DNA of 36,544 nucleotides from positions 252,253 through 288,796 of the forward strand of contig NC_049979.1 in the NCBI RefSeq assembly GCF_000003815.2, in the 5' to 3' direction. The DNA comes from Branchiostoma floridae (Eukaryota > Chordata > Leptocardii > Amphioxiformes > Branchiostomatidae). Position numbers and translations under genes: made by a program. Positions 24,006 to 32,418 of this stretch are shown piece by piece. Every line of letters starts with the position of its first letter. Position 1 is the first letter of the stretch. The notes under the pieces were generated by a model, which made no database searches, was not told the DNA's origin, and saw only the letters and a program-made list of their open reading frames with translations.

Positions 24006-25640
24006 TCAGGGATATGGATTAATGCTGTCCCAGAAGTCGCATCTCTCCTGCAGGTATTGCTGATCTATACTGTCCTCAGGAACGTCAAAACGCACATTCC
24101 TGAAACCCTCGGACTGTAGGTACGGTGGCCATGGAATGGCGGGTTTGCCTTGCGCCATGTGTGACCCTGGTTTATTCGGGTCGCCTGTGTGCGCGAAGTT
24201 TCCGTAGTAGTAAGCCATGGAATCGGCGAGGACCTGTTCGTCGTGTGTGTAATTGTATTTGGTCAGTTTCAGGGACTGGAACTCGAAGAAAAGGTCCGAC
24301 GCGTGGCACACGTGTCCGTTGCAGCAGCTCACCTCCTTGGGCCAGCCCTGAGCCAGCGCATGAGCGAACACGTACAGCCAGACATCGCTGTCTCCGCGTC
24401 TTGCCGCGGTTCTCAGCGTCTTGCGGACAGGGCAAGAGAAGAGGTAGTGCGTGACCAGCTCAGCGGCGACGGACTGCTCGTCCCCCGTACCGGAGGGCGG
24501 GTAGGCTAGCAGCACCTTCGCCGCGTCAGCCGGGAAGAGTCCATAGACCATAGCTTCGTATTCGACAGTAGGCAGCTTGGCAAAAACACAGGAAATAAAC
24601 ATCACCGCTTCTTCGGTCGTGGAGCCGACGATGAAGGGTTTGTTTTGGAACCTGCCGTTTTCAAACGCGTCCATCACTTGGGTCCTGATGAGGTCTCCGT
24701 CTATGGTGGGTCCCCAAGGCTCGGCGTGCGCGATCAGGCGCTGGAAGGGATCCTGGATCTCTACCAACATGTCCGTCTGGACCTTCGCAACATCGGCTGT
24801 CGGAGCTGACCGCATACAGTCCATGTCTCCCGGAGTGCAGTTCAGCAGACGGGCAAAGTCGTCCCCGAAAAGAAGGGCCTCCAGCCTGGTCTTGAAGAAC
24901 AGGGAGAGAGGAGGACTCGCGGCGATGGCTCTGTGGAACAGGTGGTCGCTCTTACCCAGTGTCATGTGAAGGACAACCGAGTAAGCCCCCGCACTCTGTC
25001 CAAATATCGTGACCCGATCTTTGTCTCCGCCGAACTCTGCGATGTTGTCCTGGACCCACTGTAAAGCCGCTATCTGATCCAGGATGCCGTAGTTCCCAGT
25101 CGCCGCGCCCTCCCCCTGCCCCGCCACCAGGAAACCCAAGGCGCTCAGTCTGTAGTTGGCCGCCACTACAACAGTTCTAGTGCTGTTCGCAAGGAATCTC
25201 CCGTCGTACAGTGGATCCATGGCAGAACCAAGAAGAAAATCCCCTCCATGTATCCAGAAGAAGACCGGTAGTTTCTCAGAAGTATTTGTAATCATGGGCA
25301 CAAACACATTCAGGTATAGACAGTCCTCACTGGTGTTGCCGTTTCTGCCAAGACCAAGAGTTATGTTGTTAATAGGAACACATTCGAAGCTAACGTTGGT
25401 GGCCATGAAAGTGCCGGGCGCCCATGGAGCCGGCGGCTGTGGAGGCTTCCATCGAAGGTCCCCTACGGGTGGCGCAGCGAAGGGTATGCCCAGGAACATC
25501 GACCCCTGCTCAACATACACACCTTGGATGGCTCCATACTTGGTTTTCACGACGGGGCCCGGATCCTTGGTGGCGCTTCTTGGGCAGAAGCTTACAATCG
25601 CAAGTACGGAAAGTGTGAGCAACAACAGTAGATGTGCCAT
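24006..25640 (-). CDS. CE1: secreted type-B carboxylesterase/cholinesterase-like protein
   Basis: Serine hydrolase of the alpha/beta-hydrolase fold, 544 residues in one uninterrupted exon; the family is usually 530-600. An N-terminal hydrophobic segment (LLLLLTLSVLAIVSF) is a signal peptide, so it should be secreted. GIPFAAPPVGDLRW (51-64), SEDCLYLNVF (104-113), the oxyanion-hole HGG (131-133), the nucleophile Ser216 in GQSAG, Glu344 in STTEE and His446 in HVCH form a complete triad. YYYGNFAHTGDPNKPG (478-492) is the usual single TGDPN motif, not expanded. It lacks evidence of a GPI or tetramerisation tail. Substrate unknown; neuroligin-like loss of catalysis is excluded by the intact triad. 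It is the most diverged of the four paralogues and is convergent with the dynein gene. Confidence 0.95.
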   Translation of the reverse strand: MAHLLLLLTLSVLAIVSFCPRSATKDPGPVVKTKYGAIQGVYVEQGSMFLGIPFAAPPVGDLRWKPPQPPAPWAPGTFMATNVSFECVPINNITLGLGRNGNTSEDCLYLNVFVPMITNTSEKLPVFFWIHGGDFLLGSAMDPLYDGRFLANSTRTVVVAANYRLSALGFLVAGQGEGAATGNYGILDQIAALQWVQDNIAEFGGDKDRVTIFGQSAGAYSVVLHMTLGKSDHLFHRAIAASPPLSLFFKTRLEALLFGDDFARLLNCTPGDMDCMRSAPTADVAKVQTDMLVEIQDPFQRLIAHAEPWGPTIDGDLIRTQVMDAFENGRFQNKPFIVGSTTEEAVMFISCVFAKLPTVEYEAMVYGLFPADAAKVLLAYPPSGTGDEQSVAAELVTHYLFSCPVRKTLRTAARRGDSDVWLYVFAHALAQGWPKEVSCCNGHVCHASDLFFEFQSLKLTKYNYTHDEQVLADSMAYYYGNFAHTGDPNKPGSHMAQGKPAIPWPPYLQSEGFRNVRFDVPEDSIDQQYLQERCDFWDSINPYP

Positions 25641-26287
25641 CTTAGATTGTGCAGACTCATGACACCTGTACTCAGTAGACTTTGTCCCGAGTTTGGGGAG
25701 ATATTTGCAAAGTGCTGATGGTTATCCTAACGGTCAGGCATTATGATAATGTTTAAGCTGATGTCCTCGTTTCAAGACGTAGCCTTATATGCTGTTAGTC
25801 CGCATCATGGTGGTAAACCAGCTTAAATGCACTTCTAGTATATGATCCGTATATCACTTCTCTCGACAATCCGTACTCAGCATTCAGGGCTTTGTTTTAT
25901 CCCATTTGGACCTTAGATAAAACTAGTTGGGTCAGTCTCAAATGGGTAGCTATAGGTCATGGCTGTCACGTGTAAGGTGACCCAGATCTCGTGGGACTGA
26001 ACCATTTGTGCGAAGGGAATTGTGTCCGACAAAATGGAAAAGAAAACATAGAGATACAGATATCAGTAAACGAAAAGAATGATTTTTACAGAAAATGATT
26101 TGCGATATTTTTGCTGTCTTGTATTTGCTGTAATACAATATCTGCTATAGGCCGGGCGCTTTGAATGCGTCCATTGCGAATTAACAAGATAGTGCGGACA
26201 GGAAATCACTGACAGGATACTACACGATTGTTATAAAATCTTGTGCAGTCTTCATATTGAACTTGAAGCTTTAATTTCTTTTAATTT
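25641..26287. other. CE2-CE1 intergenic region
   Basis: About 650 bp holding the CE1 5' flank. I see no clear TATA box, no repeat and no coding match. It is not similar to the two duplicated spacers further right. Confidence 0.5.
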
Positions 26288-26293
26288 TTTATT
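26288..26293 (-). terminator. Poly(A) signal of esterase CE2
   Basis: TTTATT on the + strand, 43 bp downstream of the CE2 stop codon. Confidence 0.5.
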
Positions 26294-26335
26294 ATTTTTA
26301 AAATAAATCTAACAGTCCACAAACAAATGCATTCT

Positions 26336-28009
26336 TTACGGGTACGGATTGATCCTGTCCCAGAAACCGCACGTTTCCTCCAAATAGCCCCGCTCCAGGC
26401 TATTCAGTGGATCGTCAAATCGTACGCCCGTGAAGTTGTCTGAGGCCGAGAACGGCGGCCAGCGAAGAACATCTCCAGTAACGTCTTTATATGGATGTGT
26501 GGCGGGTCGGTTTGGGTCTCCTGAGTGAGCCAGGTTGCCATAGTAATATGCCATGGAGTCAGCCAACTTCTTTTCGTCATGTGTCAAATAGTATCCTCTC
26601 AGTCGCAGCGCCCGGAACGTGAAGAACAAGTCTGTGCCGTGGCAAACGTGGCCCTCGCAGAAAGTATAGTTCCGGCTCCACCCGCCTCTCTTAATCAGCG
26701 GGTGAGCGAAGACGTAAGACCAAATGTCTGCTGTGCCGTTTTCAGCTACCCTGCGCTGAACGTGGCGGATCGGGCAGGAGAAGAGGTAGTGCGTTAGCAG
26801 AAGGGAAGCGACCGGGCGCTCATCCCCGGAGTGGGACGGCGGGTACCTGCGGAGCACCGCCGGCGCGTTGGTCAGGAACAGCCCGTATACGATGGCTTCG
26901 TACTCCAATGTCGACAGTGGTTTCGCTGTACCATCGTACACAAGCAGGATTGCTTCTTCTGTTGTAGACCCAATGATGACAGGCTTCTGTTGGTACTCTC
27001 CATTTGAAAGGAGGTCCATGACTTGGCCCCGGACGAGGTCTCCATCTATGGTAGGACCCCAGGGTTCTAACAGTTCTATCAGTCGGAACGGATTTACCAC
27101 CTTCGTCCCAGCGGCGTTCTGGGCCTGCGCTACCTGCGACGCCGAGGCCGATCTCATACAGTCCATGTCTCCCGCAGTACAGTTCAGCAGACGGGAAAAA
27201 TCATCTCCCAAAACCCTTGCCTCCAGGGCAGTTCTGAAGTACAGTGTGGGAGGGGGGCTGGAGGCGATGGCTCTGTGGAACAGGTGGTCGCTCTTTTTGC
27301 ATGTCATATGAAGAAGAACCGAGTACGCCCCCGCACTCTGTCCAAATATCGTGACCCGATCTCTGTCCCCGCCGAACTCTGCGATGTTGTCCTGGACCCA
27401 CTGTAAAGCCGCTATCTGATCCAGAATGCCGTAGTTCCCAGTCGCCGCGCCCTCCCCCTGCCCCGCCACCAGGAAACCCAAGGCGCTCAGTCTGTAGTTG
27501 GCTGCCACTACAATAGTCTTATTCGCCAAGAACCTTCCGTCGTAGAGAAAATCCATTGCAGATCCTTGGAAGAAATTACCACCATGTATCCAGAAGATCA
27601 CCGGTAGCTTACCCCCAGGTTTAGCGATGGCAGGTGTGAAGACGTTAAGGTACAGGCAGTCCTCGCTGGTACCATTGCCCAGGGCCGGCGTCCTCGTGCC
27701 GTGAGGAAAGGGATCAATGGTACCTGTGTGAGGAATACACGCAGCGCTGAACGCTGTGGCGTTAAACGTGCCGGGCGCCCAAGCAGCCGGCGGCAGTGGA
27801 GGCTGCCACCGAAGGTCCCCTACAGGTGGGGCGGCGAAGGGTATGCCCAGGAAAACGGACCCCTGCGGAACGGACACACCTTGGAGCGGCCCATACTTCG
27901 TCTTCACAACCGGACCAGGGGTGTCTGAGACACTGGCGGAAGCGCTGGAGAGAATTAGAAAGATTGCAACGACCGTAGTTGTGAATCGTGTGAATTGCAG
28001 AAGTGCCAT
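26336..28009 (-). CDS. CE2: secreted type-B carboxylesterase/cholinesterase-like protein
   Basis: 557 residues, single exon, ATG directly after a TATATGCC context. Signal peptide at about residues 9-26 (FTTTVVAIFLILSSASA). Family blocks: GIPFAAPPVGDLRW (55-68), SEDCLYLNVF (115-124), IHGGNF (141-146), nucleophile Ser225 in GQSAG, Glu352 in STTEE, His457 in HVCHGTD. One unexpanded GDPN motif (497-500) followed by a different loop (RPATHPYKDVTGDV). Cysteines at 91 and 118 (the SEDC pair) suit the family's first disulfide. Several N-glycosylation sequons (NATA, NGTS, NKTI). Its 5' third is nearly the same as CE3, its 3' part is distinct. Confidence 0.96.
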   Translation of the reverse strand: MALLQFTRFTTTVVAIFLILSSASASVSDTPGPVVKTKYGPLQGVSVPQGSVFLGIPFAAPPVGDLRWQPPLPPAAWAPGTFNATAFSAACIPHTGTIDPFPHGTRTPALGNGTSEDCLYLNVFTPAIAKPGGKLPVIFWIHGGNFFQGSAMDFLYDGRFLANKTIVVAANYRLSALGFLVAGQGEGAATGNYGILDQIAALQWVQDNIAEFGGDRDRVTIFGQSAGAYSVLLHMTCKKSDHLFHRAIASSPPPTLYFRTALEARVLGDDFSRLLNCTAGDMDCMRSASASQVAQAQNAAGTKVVNPFRLIELLEPWGPTIDGDLVRGQVMDLLSNGEYQQKPVIIGSTTEEAILLVYDGTAKPLSTLEYEAIVYGLFLTNAPAVLRRYPPSHSGDERPVASLLLTHYLFSCPIRHVQRRVAENGTADIWSYVFAHPLIKRGGWSRNYTFCEGHVCHGTDLFFTFRALRLRGYYLTHDEKKLADSMAYYYGNLAHSGDPNRPATHPYKDVTGDVLRWPPFSASDNFTGVRFDDPLNSLERGYLEETCGFWDRINPYP

Positions 28010-28778
28010 GGCATATATTTTTTGACAGGCGCGCTATCTAATCGCGGCCGTTTAAACGTTCTACAGATTGATGACCCATTGTACATACATAGTGAGTGGA
28101 CTCTGGACGCGGGTCGTACCCTTTAACCTGCCGCAGACGCACACCTTCTTTGGTTTATTTTCGGGCCGGGCACGTCACACGCAAGCCGAATCGGCGTAAA
28201 GGCATGGACTTTACTTGAGGAACAGACCTTCAACAGTAACTTTAACGCTAAATTCTCCTGAGAATCAAACACGCATACATACACAGGATTGAGCGAGGTT
28301 TAATGTGAAAGTTTATTTTGATATATGCATATAGGTGTTGTGTATTGGGGGACACATGTATGACATACGTAAATACTTCCAACATAGATTGCTGTTTGTA
28401 ACTGTGCCAATATTCACCACATAATATTTAACACTGGCCAACTCGTGACAGAAGCAAAGGTCACAATAGCTCTCGTCTCTTACTCAAATTACAAGCAGAG
28501 TATCGCAGAACACTGTCACTTTGTTATGTGAGGTTTTCTACAATAGCCTGTTCGCTGCTTTCTCAGGATAAGTTGAACTTTCCCACCCGTTCTAATTCAG
28601 AGACATACAACATGATCTGGGGGGAAAACTCAGGTTGTTTACATGGCATTTTCCGTTTTTTGTTCTTGTGTTGTTGTTTTTTTCAAAGGAGAATGTCTAT
28701 TACAAAGTAAAGTATGTGATGCTTCTGAAGACAAATCTACAACTTCATAGCTATTGCTCCAATGATTTCATACTACTT
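28010..28778. repeat. Duplicated intergenic spacer, copy 1 (left part)
   Basis: From the CE2 start outwards (TTTGACAGGCGCGCTATCTA, AATCGCGGCCGTTTAAACGT and onward) this matches 31369-32115 in the same order at high identity. It therefore holds the CE2 promoter region and the CE3 downstream region. No TATA box could be placed with confidence. Confidence 0.85.
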
Positions 28779-28978
28779 TTTTTTTTTTTATTCACATTTC
28801 TTTAAAGAGGATGAGACGGAAAGCAGACCCTGCTTATCGAGGTCTTCTCCTCATGTACATAAACAAAATAAAGATACACATACAGGACTACAAAACGCTA
28901 AATAACAAAGGCAAGAGATAATGATAACGACATGAAATAAAACAACAAGGAATCAAATAACAAAGTGACATACTACTT
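28769..28978 (-). mobile_element. Retroposon insertion in the spacer with 10-bp target duplication
   Basis: The 190-bp insert at 28779-28968 is flanked by CATACTACTT on both sides (28769-28778, 28969-28978). It starts with a T run on the + strand, so the element lies on the minus strand with an A tail after GTGAATAAAA. It contains CCTCGATAAGCAGGGTCTGC-like text (minus strand), as in a LINE 3' end or SINE. The sister spacer at about 32100 lacks it and shows the empty site. Confidence 0.88.
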
Positions 28979-29253
28979 GTCCCTCCATTGAGAGCCTTTC
29001 AGCGTAACACTAGGTTTTCCTCAAACTCACATCGCTATACTGTTCAATTGCCAGTTTCCAAGTCCTTACAGCAACAGTTTCTTTCCCCGGGCAGCCAAAT
29101 CAAGGAACTATCTCGACGACAACTATTTCCTTCCTGCCTGCAACTTACAAGCCTTCAAAACAAATGTCCGCCACTATCTCCATGTACAATTATTTTCAGC
29201 TTTAGTTCATTGCTTTGAACAGTCTCGTTAAAAAATAACCAGCGACTTGTGAT
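28979..29253. repeat. Duplicated intergenic spacer, copy 1 (right part)
   Basis: Continues the match to 32116-32418 (GTCCCTCCATTGAGAGCCTT, CAGCGTAACACT and onward) up to the stop codon of CE3. No canonical AATAAA on the minus strand found here for CE3. Confidence 0.85.
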
Positions 29254-31350
29254 TCACGGGTAGGGGCTGATGCTGTCCCAAAAGTCGCACTTCTCCTTCA
29301 GATAGCCCCGCTCCAGGCTGTTCGGGGTGTTAAAGCGGAGGTTGGTGTAGTTCTCGGAGCTCAGGTAAGGCGGCCATTCCGGGGGAGAATCGCCGTTTGG
29401 TTGTTTGGTCAGGCGCGACCCAGGGTTGTTGGGGTCGCCCGTGTGGGTCAGGCGAGACCCAGGCTTGTTGGGGTCGCCCGTGTGGGTCAGGCGCGATCCA
29501 GGCTTGTTGGGGTCGCCCGTGTGGGTCAGGCGAGACCCAGGCTTGTTGGGGTCGCCCGTGTGGGTCAGGCGAGACCCAGGCTTGTTGGGGTCGCCCGTGT
29601 GGGTCAGGCGCGATCCAGGCTTGTTGGGGGCGCTCGCGTGGGTCAGGCGCGATCCAGGCTTGTTGGGGTCACCCGTGTGGGTCAGGCGCGAACCAGGCTT
29701 GTTGGGGTCACCCGTGTGGGTCAGGCGCGATCCAGGCTTGTTGGGGTCGCCCGTGTGGGTCAGGCGCGATCCAGGCTTGTTGGGGTCACCCGTGTGGGTC
29801 AGGCGCGAACCAGGCTTGTTGGGGTCGCCCGTGTGGGTCAGGCGCGAACCAGGCTTGTTGGGGTCGCCCGTGTGAGCAAAGTTGCCGTAGTAGTACGCCA
29901 TGGAGTCGGCCAGCACCTGTTCCTCGGCGGTGAAGTGGTATCCTCTCAGGGTTTGAGACTGGAACACGAACACGACGTCTGTCCCGTGGCAGACGTGCCC
30001 CTCGCAGTGGGTGAGGTTCCCCCAGGCGTGCTTGAAGGAGAGGGGGTGAGCGAAGACGTACAGCCAGAGATTTGTGTCATTCTGCTTTGCCGCATTCCGT
30101 ATGGCGTAACGAGCCGGGCATGGGAAGAGGTAATGAGTCACCAGGACAGAGTCAATCGGCCGCTCGTCTCCGGTGTGAGATGGGGGGTACTCCCGGAGCA
30201 CCGCGGGCCCGTCGGTCAGGAAGAGACCGTACACGGAGGCTTCGTACTCTAATGTCGACAGTATCTGCCCGGTCTCGTACACAAAGGCAATCCCTTCTTC
30301 GGTAGTAGAGCCGATTATCAGAGGCTTCTTTTGAAACTTTCCGTTTTCAAACGCGTCGACCACCTGGCCAGCGACGAGGTCTCCGTCCACTGTCGGTCCC
30401 CACGGCTCGAATAGTTCGATCAGATCGAAAGGATTCACAATCTTTAACCTCACGGCGTACTGAGCGTCTAAAACTTGGGAGGCGGAGGCGGCCCTTAAGC
30501 ACTGCATGTTTCCTACAGCACAGTTTAGTTGCTGGGCAAACTCATCCCCATAGATAAGGGCCTCGACCCTACCTTTGAATGTTAAGGAGAGAGGAGGACT
30601 CGCGGCGATGGCTCCGTGGAACAGGTGGTCACTCTTGTTTACCGTCATGTGAAGGACAACCGAGTAAGCCCCCGCACTCTGTCCGTAGATCGTGACCCGA
30701 TCTTTGTCTCCTCCGAAATCTGCGATGTTGTCCTGGACCCACTGTAAAGCCGCTATCTGATCCAGGATGCCGTAGTTCCCAGTCGCCGCGCCCTCCCCCT
30801 GCCCCGCCACCAGGAAACCCAAGGCGCTCAGTCTGTAGTTGGCCGCCACTACAACAGTTCTGGTCTTATTCGCCAGGAATCTCCCGTCGTAAAGAAAATC
30901 CATTGCAGATCCTTGGAAGAAATTCCCACCATGTATCCAAAAGATCACCGGTAGCTTACCCCCAGGTTTAGCGATGGCAGGTGTGAAGACGTTAAGGTAC
31001 AGGCAGTCCTCGCTTGTACCGTTGCCCAGGGGCGGCGTCCTCGTGCCATGAGGAAAAGGATCTATGGTACCTGTGTGAGGGATACACGCAGCGCTGAACG
31101 TGGTCGCGTTGAACGTGGCGGGCGCCCAAGCAGCCGGTGGCCGGGGAGGCTTCCACCGAAGGTCCCCTACAGGCGGGGCGGCGAAGGGAATGCCCAGGAA
31201 AACGGAGCCCTGCGGAACGGACACACCTTGGAGCGGCCCATACTTCGTCTTCACAATCGGACCAGGTGTGTCTGGAACACTGGCCGAAGCACTGGAGAGA
31301 AAGATGGCGACGACCACAGTTGTGAATCGTGTGAATTGCAGACGTGCCAT
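29254..31350 (-). CDS. CE3: carboxylesterase-like protein with a 12-copy 13-residue repeat
   Basis: 698 residues, single exon. Signal peptide at about 9-24 (FTTVVVAIFLSSASAS). Triad Ser225 (GQSAG), Glu352 (STTEE) and His455 (HVCHGTD), oxyanion HGG at 140-142. After YYYGNFAHTGDPNKPGSR the unit LTHTGDPNKPGSR is repeated in tandem; with the ancestral one there are 12 copies at about residues 493-648. One copy reads HASAPN and the last GDPNN. The catalytic domain then resumes with PPEWPPYLSSENYTNLRF. The extra 143 residues sit after the catalytic His in what should be a surface loop, so the fold may tolerate them. Residues up to about 162 are CE2-like, the rest CE4-like. Confidence 0.95.
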   Translation of the reverse strand: MARLQFTRFTTVVVAIFLSSASASVPDTPGPIVKTKYGPLQGVSVPQGSVFLGIPFAAPPVGDLRWKPPRPPAAWAPATFNATTFSAACIPHTGTIDPFPHGTRTPPLGNGTSEDCLYLNVFTPAIAKPGGKLPVIFWIHGGNFFQGSAMDFLYDGRFLANKTRTVVVAANYRLSALGFLVAGQGEGAATGNYGILDQIAALQWVQDNIADFGGDKDRVTIYGQSAGAYSVVLHMTVNKSDHLFHGAIAASPPLSLTFKGRVEALIYGDEFAQQLNCAVGNMQCLRAASASQVLDAQYAVRLKIVNPFDLIELFEPWGPTVDGDLVAGQVVDAFENGKFQKKPLIIGSTTEEGIAFVYETGQILSTLEYEASVYGLFLTDGPAVLREYPPSHTGDERPIDSVLVTHYLFPCPARYAIRNAAKQNDTNLWLYVFAHPLSFKHAWGNLTHCEGHVCHGTDVVFVFQSQTLRGYHFTAEEQVLADSMAYYYGNFAHTGDPNKPGSRLTHTGDPNKPGSRLTHTGDPNKPGSRLTHTGDPNKPGSRLTHTGDPNKPGSRLTHTGDPNKPGSRLTHASAPNKPGSRLTHTGDPNKPGSRLTHTGDPNKPGSRLTHTGDPNKPGSRLTHTGDPNKPGSRLTHTGDPNNPGSRLTKQPNGDSPPEWPPYLSSENYTNLRFNTPNSLERGYLKEKCDFWDSISPYP
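29408..29880 (-). repeat. 39-bp coding minisatellite in CE3
   Basis: Twelve copies; on the + strand each holds CAGGCTTGTTGGGGTCGCCC and GTGTGGGTCAGGCGC. All keep 39 bp, so the reading frame is preserved. Most differences between copies are single bases. The other frames and the antisense strand are also open here, which produces false ORFs. Confidence 0.96.
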
Positions 31351-32418
31351 GGCATGTATATGTATATTTTTTGACAGGCGCGCTAACTAATCGCGGCCGT
31401 TTAAACGTTCTACAGACTGATGACCCGTTGTACATACATAGTGAGTGGACTCTGGACGCGGGTCGTACCCTTTAACCTGCCGCAGACGCACACCTTCCTT
31501 GGTTTATTTTCGGGTCGGGTACGTCATATGCATGCCGAATGGACGTCAAGGCATGGACTTTACTTGTGGAACAGACCTTCAACAGTAACTTTAACGCTAA
31601 ATTCTCCTGAGAATCAAACACGCACACATGCACAGGATTGAGCGAGGTTAAATGTGAAAGTTTATTTTGATATATGCATATACGTGTTGTGTATTGGGGG
31701 CACATGCATGACATACGTTAATACTTCCAACATAGATTGCTGTTTGTAACTGTGCCAATATTCACCACATAATATTTAACACTGGCCAACCCGTGACAGA
31801 AGCAAAGGTCATAATAACTCTCGTCTCTTACTCAAATTACAAGCAGAGTATCGCACAACACTGTCACTTTGTTTTGTGAGGTTTTCTACAATAGCCTGTT
31901 CGCTGCTTTCTCAGGATAAGTTGAACTTTCCCACCCGTTCTAATTCAGAGACATACAACATGATCTGGGGGAAAATTCAGGTTGTTAACATTCCATTTTC
32001 CGGTTTTGTTTTTGTGTTTTTAAAGGAGAATGTCTATTACAGGGTAAAGTATGTGATGCTTCTGAAGACAAATATACTTCTTCATAGCTATTGCTCCAAT
32101 GATCTCATTCTACTTGTCCCTCCATTGAGAGCCTTTCAGCGTAACACTGGGTTTTCTTCAAACTCACATCATTATACTGTTCAATTGCCAGTTTCCAAGT
32201 CCTTTTACAGCAACAGTTTCTTTCCCCGGACAGCCAAATTAAGGAACTCTCTCGACGATAGCTGTTTCCCTCCTGCCTACAAGTTGTAAGCTTTCAAAAC
32301 AAATGTCCGCCAGTATCTCCGTGTAAAATTATTTCCAACTTCTTAGTTCATTGCTTTGAAGTGGTCTGATGACCTTGCTTTGAACAGTCTCGTTAAAAAA
32401 TAACCAGCGACTTGTGAT
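31351..32418. repeat. Duplicated intergenic spacer, copy 2
   Basis: Carries the CE3 promoter region next to 31351 and the CE4 downstream region at the right end. Matches 28010-29253 apart from the 200-bp retroposon in copy 1 and small differences. CE4 poly(A) signal not located. Confidence 0.88.

Noticed and set aside
29397-30252. Plus-strand ORFs rich in VGQARSRLVGVAR
   Set aside because: Antisense shadow of the CE3 39-bp coding array; no start context, no homology.
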